Assembly (NCBI GenBank): GCA_020160915.1
Contig: JAIUPK010000001.1
Location: forward strand, 341,645 to 405,644
Reading direction: 5' to 3'
Length of the DNA stretch: 64,000 nucleotides
Source of the DNA: Actinomycetota bacterium
Lineage (GTDB): Bacteria > Actinomycetota > Actinomycetes > Actinomycetales > Microbacteriaceae
Shown here in pieces: positions 57,104-64,000 of this stretch. Below the pieces are notes generated by a model that had not been told where the DNA came from, did not search any database, and saw only the letters and a program-made list of their open reading frames with translations. Position 1 is the first letter of the stretch. Every line of letters starts with the position of its first letter. The position numbers were made by a program, and so were the translations under genes.

Positions 57104-57918
57104 GGGGTGGTCTCCTTGCCTCGGCCGAGCGAGCCCAGCCTGCCGATCAGTAGAAGCAGAACGAATGCGAACAGCAGCGAGAGCAGCGCCAGGATCACGG
57201 CGACCCACGGGTCGGACTGCGATACCTGCAGCAGAGCGGTCTGAAGGTTGCGGCGGTTGAGCAGCGAGGCGATCGTGAACTCACCGAGCACGACCGCGAC
57301 CGAGATGAAGGCGGCGGCGAGCACGCCACGCCGCAGATTCGGCAGCAGCACCCGGCCGAGCACCGACAGCCAGCCCGCACCGAGCGAACGGGCGGCCTCG
57401 CTGAGAGTGACGACCGGTACGGCATCCAGATTCGCCTGGATCGAGCGGTAAGCGTAGGGAAGCACGGTGATGCCGTAAGCGAAGGCGAGCGTCCAGATCG
57501 ACCCGCCGAACACCTTCACGACCACCGAGTAAACCGGCGCGAGGCCGACCACCAGCACGATCGCGGGCACCGTGATGGGCACGATGCAGATGAACTCGAG
57601 CACACGTCGCAGCCGCGGAAACTGCAGGTGCACGAGGATCATCGTCGGCAGCAGTACGACGAGCACGATCGCGACAGTGACGGCCGCGAGGATGAACGAG
57701 TTGCCGATCGACTGGAACAGGTCGCGGTAGTTGCGCGCGTTCGCCGGGTCGAAGAGGGCGGTCCAGTGATCGACGGTGTAACCGCCAGCCGGACCCACCC
57801 GGAAGGTGAACTCGATCATCGAGATGATCGGGATGGCGAAGACCAGACCGACGATGACCAGGATGATCCAGCGGGCCGTCTTGCTCGGCTCGGTGCCGAT
57901 GCGGGTCGCGTTGCTCAT
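57100..57918 (-). CDS. ABC permease, second subunit (PotC/PhnV-like)
   Basis: A 272-residue permease with six membrane helices and the EAA loop VTLSEAARSLGAGWLSVLGRVLLP that docks on the ATPase. The ATG at 57918 overlaps the stop of the first permease gene by 4 bp; the much longer open frame upstream is noise. It pairs with the permease at 57915-58826. Confidence 0.92.
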   Translation of the reverse strand: MSNATRIGTEPSKTARWIILVIVGLVFAIPIISMIEFTFRVGPAGGYTVDHWTALFDPANARNYRDLFQSIGNSFILAAVTVAIVLVVLLPTMILVHLQFPRLRRVLEFICIVPITVPAIVLVVGLAPVYSVVVKVFGGSIWTLAFAYGITVLPYAYRSIQANLDAVPVVTLSEAARSLGAGWLSVLGRVLLPNLRRGVLAAAFISVAVVLGEFTIASLLNRRNLQTALLQVSQSDPWVAVILALLSLLFAFVLLLLIGRLGSLGRGKETTP

Positions 57919-58826
57919 CTCTGCCACCTCGATGCGCGGGTCTGCAGAGCCGAGTAGCCGGTCATGACAACGACCATGACCACGATCATGCCGAGGGCCA
58001 GCGCACCGGCCATGTTCTCGCGACCGAGCACGGTCTCGCTCACGAGCGCGCCGCGGATCTGGAGGGGAACGATCTGCGAGCCCTGGCTGATGAGAGCTGC
58101 GGCAGTGGCGTACGAGGAGAAGGCGTTCGCGAACAGCAGCAGCAGGCTGCCGAGGAACGACGGTGCGAGCACCGGGATGGCGATGCGACGCCAGTAGATG
58201 AGGCGGGTGCCGCCGAGGGTCGCGTTGGCCTCCGCCCACTGCGGCTTGAGGCCCTCGAGCGCCGGCATGAAGGTGATGACCATGAGCGGCACCTGGAAGT
58301 AGACATAGGGCAACAGGAGCCCGGGCACCTGGTAGAACCACAGTCCGTTCGCGAAGATGTCGACGCCGAACTGGTTCTTGAGAATCGTGGTGACGAGGCC
58401 CTGAACGCCGATCGTCGCGATGAAGGCGAAGGCGAGCATGACGCCACCGAACTGGGCGAGCACGCTCGATGCGGAGTTGACCATCGTGCGCAGTGCACCC
58501 TCGGCGCGCGTGCCGAGCATGGCGTAGCAGACGAGGGCACCGATGACGGCGCCGATCACGGCCGTGATGGCGGACACCCAGAAGGATGCTCCGAACGCGG
58601 CGAGCACGTTGGGCTGGAACAGGCCCAGCACGTTGTCCCAGGTGAACTGACCGTCCTCCGTGACGAACCCGGTGAGCACGGCGAGTGTTGTGGGGATCGC
58701 GAGGAAGATCAGAACGTAGGCGGCGAACGGCGTGAGCCCGAGATATTTGACCAGACCCAGGGGGCGACGCCGGGAGGGTGTCCCGGCGTCGCCCGTGGTG
58801 AGTACTGGCGCGGTGGCGACAGTCAT
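57915..58826 (-). CDS. ABC permease, first subunit (PotB/PhnU-like)
   Basis: A 303-residue permease. A 28-residue cytoplasmic start is followed by six membrane helices and an EAA-type loop (PQWAEANATLGGTRLIYWRRIAIP). It lies 15 bp downstream of the binding-protein gene and overlaps the second permease by 4 bp, so the four genes form one operon. Confidence 0.92.
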   Translation of the reverse strand: MTVATAPVLTTGDAGTPSRRRPLGLVKYLGLTPFAAYVLIFLAIPTTLAVLTGFVTEDGQFTWDNVLGLFQPNVLAAFGASFWVSAITAVIGAVIGALVCYAMLGTRAEGALRTMVNSASSVLAQFGGVMLAFAFIATIGVQGLVTTILKNQFGVDIFANGLWFYQVPGLLLPYVYFQVPLMVITFMPALEGLKPQWAEANATLGGTRLIYWRRIAIPVLAPSFLGSLLLLFANAFSSYATAAALISQGSQIVPLQIRGALVSETVLGRENMAGALALGMIVVMVVVMTGYSALQTRASRWQR

Positions 58827-58841
58827 CAGTGAGAGGTGCTG

Positions 58842-59954
58842 CTAGCTGATCGCAGCAGCCCACTTCTCGGCGAGGATCGCGGCGTTCGCCGTGGCCTGGT
58901 CCGCGGTGACGGAGACGAGGTCACCGTCGAGGGCGCCGAGTGCATCGAGCGCAGCCTTGTCGACCGTGCCGGCATCCACCATGGCCTGAAGGGTCACCGG
59001 GTAGGCGCCACCGACGAGGAACAGGTTCTGCGCGGCGGGGCTGTAGAGGAACTCCTGCCAGAGGCGAGCAGCGGCCGGGTGCGGGGCATCCTTGCTGACG
59101 GCCTGGTTGTAGAAGCTCGTGTACACGGCACCCGGGAGGGTGGTCACCTTCCAGCCGTCCACCTGAGCGGCGGCCGCGAAGTTGTTGTAGCTCCAGTCGA
59201 AGACGACCTTGGTCTCACCCGAGGCGATCGTCGCGCCGGTCGCGTTCACCGGGATGAAGTTGCCCGCGTCGTTGAGCTTGCCGAAGAAGTCGATGCCGGG
59301 GGTGAAGTCATCCAGCGTTCCACCGGACTGCACCGTGGCGAGACCGACGGCGGCGAAGGCAGCGCCCGCCTGCGTCGGGTCACCGTTGAGCGCGACAGCG
59401 CCCTTGTACTCGGGCTTGAGCAGGTCGTCGAGGCTCGTGGGCTCGGGAACCGAGTTCGAGTCGTAGCCGATCGACATGCTGCCGGTGTAGTCGTTCACCC
59501 AGAGGCCGGTGGCCTCCTTGTTGGCGTCCGGGATCTCCGACCAGTTCGCGACCTGGTACGGCGCGAAGTAGTCGAGGCTGTCGAGGGTGACGGCCGTGCC
59601 GAGGTCGAAGACGTCGGGTGCGGTGTCCTGGCCCTTGAGGTTGTCGGCGGCGGCGATCTCCTCGGCGCTCGAGATGTCGGGGTCGGCCGAGTTCACGGTG
59701 ATGCCGTAGGTCTCCTCGAAGAGGGCCTTGATCTCGCCGTAGTTGGCCCAGTTGTCGGGCAGGGCGATGACGTTGAGCTGACCCTCCGCCTTGGCTGCGG
59801 CGATGAGGGCGTCGAGGCCACCGAACGCCTCGGCGCTCGTGGCGGTGGCCGCGTCGACGTCACCGGCGGGGGTGCCGGATGCGCTGCACGCGGTGAGGGA
59901 GATCGCGACGGTGGCGGCGAGCGCCGCGCCGACGAGAGTGCGCTTACTGAACAA
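58842..59954 (-). CDS. ABC extracellular solute-binding lipoprotein
   Basis: A binding protein of 370 residues. I place the start at a TTG (59952-59954) preceded by AGAGGAAA, since this gives a lipoprotein signal (FSKRTLVGAALAATVAISL) with lipobox LTAC. The mature part is a type II periplasmic-binding fold (GLDALIAAAKAEGQLNVIALP near the start). The class takes Fe(III), polyamines, thiamine or 2-aminoethylphosphonate; the residues here do not tell me which. First gene of its operon. Confidence 0.88.
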   Translation of the reverse strand: MFSKRTLVGAALAATVAISLTACSASGTPAGDVDAATATSAEAFGGLDALIAAAKAEGQLNVIALPDNWANYGEIKALFEETYGITVNSADPDISSAEEIAAADNLKGQDTAPDVFDLGTAVTLDSLDYFAPYQVANWSEIPDANKEATGLWVNDYTGSMSIGYDSNSVPEPTSLDDLLKPEYKGAVALNGDPTQAGAAFAAVGLATVQSGGTLDDFTPGIDFFGKLNDAGNFIPVNATGATIASGETKVVFDWSYNNFAAAAQVDGWKVTTLPGAVYTSFYNQAVSKDAPHPAAARLWQEFLYSPAAQNLFLVGGAYPVTLQAMVDAGTVDKAALDALGALDGDLVSVTADQATANAAILAEKWAAAIS

Positions 59955-60122
59955 GGGTTTCCTCTTCTTCTGGGCCGTCGGCCGCCCGCGCTGTGAGCGG
60001 GCAAGGGAGCCTGACTGGCCTGAGGCCCACGCTAAGCAGCGAGCCGAAAGGCGGATCAACCCCGCGGTGAACGCAGGGCGAACGACGGATGACCGTCGGT
60101 GCTCGGCGATAGTGTCGAGCCC

Positions 60123-61340
60123 GTGCCCGACTCCCTGACTCCCGCCCAGGCCCGACGAGTCGCCCTCGCGGCTCAGGGCTTCGGCCGGCCCATCGCCCCC
60201 GTGGGCACCCGCCAGCTGAACCTGCTGCTGCAACGGCTCGCAGTGCTCCAGCTCGACTCGGTGAACGTGTTCGAACGCAGTCACTACCTGCCGGTCTTCG
60301 CGCGGCTGGGCGCGTACGACAAGGCTCTGCTCGACCGGCTCACCTTCACCAGGCGAAGCAGCTACACCGAGTACTGGGCTCACCAGGCCGCGGTCATCCC
60401 AATCGAGCAGCGCCCGCTCTGGCACTGGTCGATGGCCGAGTGGCGCAGTGAGCGCAAGGAGCTGGGGCGCTGGGGTGCCGCTCATCCCGAGATGCTCGAC
60501 TTCCTGCGGGCAGAGCTGCGCGAGAAGGGTGCCTTGACCTCCGGGCAGGTAGAGCACGATGCGAACGTGCGCCGCGGGCCGTGGTGGGGGTGGTCAGACG
60601 TGAAGATGGGACTCGAGACCCTGTTCTTCTGGGGCGAGGTCGCGGTCGCCGGTCGCACCCGGTTCGAGCGCACCTACGATCTGGCCGAGCGGGTGGTACC
60701 GGCGGAGCACTTGGGCCGCGACATCCCGAAGCAGGAGGCGATCCGCGAACTCGTCTCGACGGCCTCACGAGCACTCGGAATCGCGACCGTCAGCGACCTC
60801 GCTGACTACTTCCGCCTGCTCCAGGCGCCCGTGCGCACCGCCGTCGGTGAGCTCACCGAGTCCGGCGAGCTGATCCGGGTCGCTGTCGACGGCTGGCGAG
60901 AGCCTGCCTACCTGCAGCGGGATGCCCGGCTCCCCCGTCGCATCGATGCAGCAGCGCTGCTCTCACCCTTCGACCCCGTCGTATGGCACCGGCAGCGGAC
61001 CGAGCGCATGTTCGGGTTCCACTACCGCATCGAGATCTACACGCCCGCCCCGAAGCGCATCTACGGCTACTACACGCTTCCGGTGCTCATCGACGACCAG
61101 CTGGTCGCCCGCATCGACCTCAAGACCGACCGGCAGGCCGGTGTGCTGCGGGTGCAGTCGGCGTGGCACGAGCCCGGGCAGCATGCGGACATCGAGCGCA
61201 TCGCGCAGCTGCTGCGCGAGACGGCAGCGTGGCAGGGCATGGACCGCATCGAGGTCACAGGAGTCGGCGACCTCGCGGCTGCACTTACTTCGCAATTCTC
61301 GTCAACCCGACCGGGTGCCTCGAACGTCGAGAGAGCATGA
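60123..61340 (+). CDS. YcaQ/AlkX-type winged-helix DNA glycosylase
   Basis: A 405-residue HTH_42 (AlkZ-like) protein built of tandem winged helices and a beta-barrel. The QLD at residues 43-45 (LQLDSVNVF) matches the catalytic Q-x-D motif of the YcaQ/AlkX subgroup, which removes alkylated bases and opens interstrand crosslinks. The GTG at 60123 is preferred. Its stop overlaps the next lipoprotein gene by 4 bp. It is divergent from the ABC operon. Confidence 0.9.
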   Translation: MPDSLTPAQARRVALAAQGFGRPIAPVGTRQLNLLLQRLAVLQLDSVNVFERSHYLPVFARLGAYDKALLDRLTFTRRSSYTEYWAHQAAVIPIEQRPLWHWSMAEWRSERKELGRWGAAHPEMLDFLRAELREKGALTSGQVEHDANVRRGPWWGWSDVKMGLETLFFWGEVAVAGRTRFERTYDLAERVVPAEHLGRDIPKQEAIRELVSTASRALGIATVSDLADYFRLLQAPVRTAVGELTESGELIRVAVDGWREPAYLQRDARLPRRIDAAALLSPFDPVVWHRQRTERMFGFHYRIEIYTPAPKRIYGYYTLPVLIDDQLVARIDLKTDRQAGVLRVQSAWHEPGQHADIERIAQLLRETAAWQGMDRIEVTGVGDLAAALTSQFSSTRPGASNVERA

Positions 61341-62449
61341 ACAGCCTCCGCTCCTCTGGCATGCTCCTCGTGCTCACCACTGCTCTGGCGCTCACTGCCT
61401 GCACGCCTCCCGAAGCCGGCCCAACGCCGGCAGCCTCGTCCCCGTCGGCGACACCGACGCCCAGCCCGACCGTTGCAGCGATCTCCGCTCCGGCGCCCGT
61501 CTTCGACGTGGAGTGCGGCGACCTGGCGAGCGAGGCGACGCTGGCCGACGCGCTCGGAGCGAGCGCGATATCCATCGACCCGGCCGAGGCGACGATGGGG
61601 GCCTACCCCGCGATCTCGCCCACCTACGCCGTGCGCAGCCTGGGTGGCATCACCTGCGAGTGGAGCAACGGGGAGCCGCAGAGCGACACCGCTGGCCTAA
61701 ACCCCGCGTACGTGGGCACCCGCGTACTCGTGCTACCCAACGCAACGAGCCAGTGGGAGCGCTACCTCGCCTACTACGGACCTGATGCCGAGGGCGACTA
61801 CTGCGGCGCGTACGAGGGACCACTCCAATGCACGACCGACGTGCTCACGGGCTCGACCTGGGTTCAGTTGACCACGGTAGGCGCGACCTCCGAGGCCGCG
61901 GCTTCGGCGCTCGGTGCCGAGGTTGTCGCGGCAATCTCCGGCGCCGGGCCCGGTGCCGCACCCTGGACCCCACCCGCCGGGACCTCGGCGCTGCCTGCCG
62001 ACTGCCCCGGTGTCATCCCCGACGCCGCCGTGCAGTCAGCGCTCGGTATCGACGCCACGGTGCAGGCGTCGAGCGGTGGCGGCGGCTGGAGCCTCGAGGC
62101 CGGTGCTCGTGAGAACTGGGGCGGGCCGCACTGCTACTGGGCCTTCCTCGACTCGGACGCGGGTGTGGGATCCCTCGCTACTCTTCCTGGTGGAGCGTGG
62201 GCGTGGGATGAGGCCCGCACATTCCTGACTCTTCCATCCGTGCCGGAGGCGGTCACGATCGCCGGTCTGTCGGCCGACGACGAGGCGTGGCTGCGATGCG
62301 CGCCCGGGGATGCCTACTGCCTCATCGACCTCGTCATCGGCGGAAACTGGGTCGAAGCATACGTGTGGCCCGACGACACGGGGTTCTCCATCGACCGCCG
62401 CGCCGGCGCCCTGGCGATCGGCGAGGCCATCGTCGCCAGCCTCGGGTAG
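61337..62449 (+). CDS. Lipoprotein with two similar extracellular halves, unknown function
   Basis: A 370-residue lipoprotein with lipobox LTAC (residues 19-22), a Thr/Pro/Ser-rich linker of about 30 residues and two roughly similar domains, each opening with a Cys (DVECGDLASEATLADALG; PADCPGVIPDAAVQSALG) and holding a WxxxGxPHC-like or CEWSNG segment. This internal duplication suggests a tandem small domain, perhaps of the DUF3558/PknH-like kind. It is translationally coupled to the YcaQ-type gene. Confidence 0.75.
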   Translation: MNSLRSSGMLLVLTTALALTACTPPEAGPTPAASSPSATPTPSPTVAAISAPAPVFDVECGDLASEATLADALGASAISIDPAEATMGAYPAISPTYAVRSLGGITCEWSNGEPQSDTAGLNPAYVGTRVLVLPNATSQWERYLAYYGPDAEGDYCGAYEGPLQCTTDVLTGSTWVQLTTVGATSEAAASALGAEVVAAISGAGPGAAPWTPPAGTSALPADCPGVIPDAAVQSALGIDATVQASSGGGGWSLEAGARENWGGPHCYWAFLDSDAGVGSLATLPGGAWAWDEARTFLTLPSVPEAVTIAGLSADDEAWLRCAPGDAYCLIDLVIGGNWVEAYVWPDDTGFSIDRRAGALAIGEAIVASLG

Positions 62450-62459
62450 GTCGTCGAGC

Positions 62460-62495
62460 GGTTTCGATACGGCCTACGGCCTACTCAACCAGCGG
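62460..62495. repeat. REP-like unit F, between lipoprotein and htpX 3' ends
   Basis: A single unit with head GGTTTCGATACGG, stem-loop CCTACGG and tail CCTACTCAACCAGCGG. It ends 3 bp before the htpX stop, between convergent genes. Confidence 0.85.
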
Positions 62496-62498
62496 TTG

Positions 62499-63380
62499 CT
62501 AGAAGCTGCTGCCGATCTTGCCGAGTCGCGCGATGCGTTCGGCGATCGGCGGGTGCGTCGAGAACAGACGTGCCATCGCGCCCGGCTTCGACGGGTCCGA
62601 GATCCACATGTGGGCCATCGACGAGTTCTGACGCTGCATCGGACGGCCGTACTGCCCGAGCTTCTCGAGGGCGCTGGCAAGGGCATCCGGGTGGCGAGTG
62701 GTGAACGCGCCCGTCGCATCCGCCAGGTACTCGCGCTGGCGGGAGATGGCCGCCTGCACGATCGCCGCGACGAGCGGCGCGACGATGAAGGCCGCGAGAC
62801 CGAAGACCAGCACGATCGGGTTGCCGCCGCCATTGTTGTTGCCGCGGCCTCCGAAGAACGCGATGCGCAGCAGCATGTCGGCGATGAAGCCCACCGCCAC
62901 GACGAGGCCGAAGACGATCATCGAGACCCGGATGTCGTAGTTCTGCACGTGCCCGATCTCGTGGGCCATGACGCCCTCGAGCTCCGAGTCATCCAGCAGC
63001 TCGAGGATGCCCGTGGTCGCCGCCACCGACGCGTGCTGCGGGTCACGCCCGGTCGCGAACGCGTTCGGCGCCGGGTCGTTGATGATGTACACCTTCGGCA
63101 TGGGGATGCCCGTGGTGATCGCCAGATTCTCGACGATGCGGTACAACCGCGGGTTGTCGGCCTTCTGGATCTCGTGGGCGCCACTGAGAGACAGCGCCTG
63201 TCGGCTGGCGGCGAAGTACTGGATCACCGCGTAGCCGGTCGCGATCACGAGGGTGATCACGACGATCGTCCAGTCACGGTAGATGTACGCCGCGAGCGCG
63301 GCGAGCCCACCGATGATCAGGATGAACAACAGGATGATGAACACCGTGTTGCGCTTGTTCTTCGCTATGGCGCGGTACAT
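62499..63380 (-). CDS. htpX: HtpX-type M48 membrane metalloprotease
   Basis: A 293-residue protease. Two N-terminal membrane helices (about 13-33 and 37-56) are followed by the zinc motif HEIGH (His140, Glu141, His144), two more helices and the third ligand region around REYLADATGA. HtpX helps degrade misfolded membrane proteins. It lies 70 bp downstream of lemA on the same strand, a common pairing, with a REP-like unit between. Confidence 0.95.
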   Translation of the reverse strand: MYRAIAKNKRNTVFIILLFILIIGGLAALAAYIYRDWTIVVITLVIATGYAVIQYFAASRQALSLSGAHEIQKADNPRLYRIVENLAITTGIPMPKVYIINDPAPNAFATGRDPQHASVAATTGILELLDDSELEGVMAHEIGHVQNYDIRVSMIVFGLVVAVGFIADMLLRIAFFGGRGNNNGGGNPIVLVFGLAAFIVAPLVAAIVQAAISRQREYLADATGAFTTRHPDALASALEKLGQYGRPMQRQNSSMAHMWISDPSKPGAMARLFSTHPPIAERIARLGKIGSSF

Positions 63381-63403
63381 CTAGCTCCTGGCTCCAAGTA
63401 CTC

Positions 63404-63440
63404 GGTTTCGATACGCGGCTTCGCCGCTACTCAACCAGCG
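63404..63440. repeat. REP-like unit G, between lemA and htpX
   Basis: The best consensus copy: GGTTTCGATACG, stem-loop CGGCTTCGCCG, CTACTCAACCAGCG. It lies inside the presumed lemA-htpX transcript, where it could separate or stabilise the two messages. Confidence 0.88.
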
Positions 63441-63450
63441 ATGGCGGGAA

Positions 63451-64000
63451 TCAGAATTGTACGCGGGGCGGCTCTGCAATAGCTGCGGAGTCGCTGACCT
63501 CGAAGAACTCGCGCTCGGTGAAGCCGAGGCCGCGCACGAAGAGCGTGTTCGGGAACACCTTGATCTTCGTGTTCAGCTCGCGCACGCCACCGTTGTAGAA
63601 GCGACGGCTGGCCTGGATCTTGTCCTCGGTGTCGACCAGCTCACCCTGCAGCTGCAGGTAGTTCTGGTTGGCCTGAAGCTGCGGGTACGCCTCGGCGACC
63701 GCGAAGATCGACTTGAGGGCGGTCTGCATGTGGTTCTCGGCGGCCGCGGCATCCACGGGGCCCTGGGCACTGAGCGTCTCGGCGCGCGCCTTCGTGACGT
63801 TCTCGAAGACGGCCTTCTCGTGGGCCGCGTAGCCCTTGACGGCCTCGATGAGGTTCGGGATGAGGTCCGCGCGGCGCTTGAGCTGCACCGTGATGTCGCT
63901 CCACGCCTCGTCGACGCGCACGTTGAGCGTCACGAGACCGTTGTAGGTCGACCAGAGGTAGATCCCGACAATGACGACGAGCAGGACGATGACGCCGATG
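63451..64000 (-). CDS. lemA: LemA family protein, 5' end cut by window edge
   Basis: The visible 183 codons run from a membrane helix (VIVLLVVIVGIYLWSTYNGL) into the LemA helical domain (VDEAWSDITVQLKRRADLIPN, later RRFYNGGVRELN and FP). The true start lies beyond 64000, probably only a few codons away since LemA begins just before the helix. LemA is a cell-envelope helical protein of unclear function, often next to HtpX or TPM-domain genes. Confidence 0.93.
   Translation of the reverse strand, partial: IGVIVLLVVIVGIYLWSTYNGLVTLNVRVDEAWSDITVQLKRRADLIPNLIEAVKGYAAHEKAVFENVTKARAETLSAQGPVDAAAAENHMQTALKSIFAVAEAYPQLQANQNYLQLQGELVDTEDKIQASRRFYNGGVRELNTKIKVFPNTLFVRGLGFTEREFFEVSDSAAIAEPPRVQF

Noticed and set aside
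59955-60122. Riboswitch (e.g. TPP) upstream of the second ABC operon
   Set aside because: GC-rich short stems are present, but I find no conserved aptamer motif.

Overview
The window is high-GC DNA with short intergenic gaps, many GTG starts and frequent 4-bp start/stop overlaps. Mycothiol genes (an Mca amidase and an MshB-like fragment), a DtxR-type iron box, an actinobacterial LexA box and the typical Mca/GreA/IspH/Xse/FumC/GlpX neighbourhood point to an actinobacterium. Codon and gene style suggest the Microbacteriaceae; I cannot name a genus. No rRNA or tRNA gene, CRISPR array, prophage or complete transposon was seen.

Layout. 1-4.6 kb: a cut-off PIG-L deacetylase, the iron-regulated efeUOB ferrous/ferric iron uptake operon, and two tandem paralogous lipoproteins. 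4.7-13.5 kb: typA and a peptide/nickel-type ABC importer (binding protein, two permeases, fused double ATPase), interrupted by an antisense PH-domain gene. 13.7-19.6 kb: a DCC thiol-oxidoreductase with a CPBP protease, then the glycine cleavage operon gcvT-gcvH-gcvP behind a tandem glycine riboswitch. 19.8-25 kb: a membrane glycosyltransferase 2, a SOUL heme protein, a Lon-N domain protein and small membrane proteins. 25-28.7 kb: an accessory patch with an RHH/Doc toxin-antitoxin pair, DUF6188-like genes and a duplicated 3' end of ychF. 28.8-33 kb: a beta-propeller surface protein, a DEDDh exonuclease, methylmalonate-semialdehyde dehydrogenase and a LysR regulator.

33-55 kb is conserved actinobacterial backbone: rmuC, glpX, fba, a sensor kinase pair, ispH, xseA-xseB, DUF4245, carbonic anhydrase, fumC, phoH2, a short-chain-type prenyl synthase, hemolysin III, mca, DUF4307, greA and ilvA. 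From memory, much of this order is shared with the Rv1080-Rv1112 region of Mycobacterium tuberculosis. It is interrupted at 45-46.6 kb by a SOS-box-preceded DUF222/HNH (13E12-type) gene next to a 34-bp tandem array. 55-64 kb: an AI-2E-type transporter, a second ABC importer (binding protein, two permeases, ATPase), a YcaQ-type DNA glycosylase, a lipoprotein, and a lemA-htpX pair cut by the window end.

The most unusual theme is a family of REP/BIME-like palindromes, ten units at seven loci. Most lie at gene 3' ends. Three units lie in frame inside gcvP and one lies in the second aptamer of the glycine riboswitch controlling the same operon.
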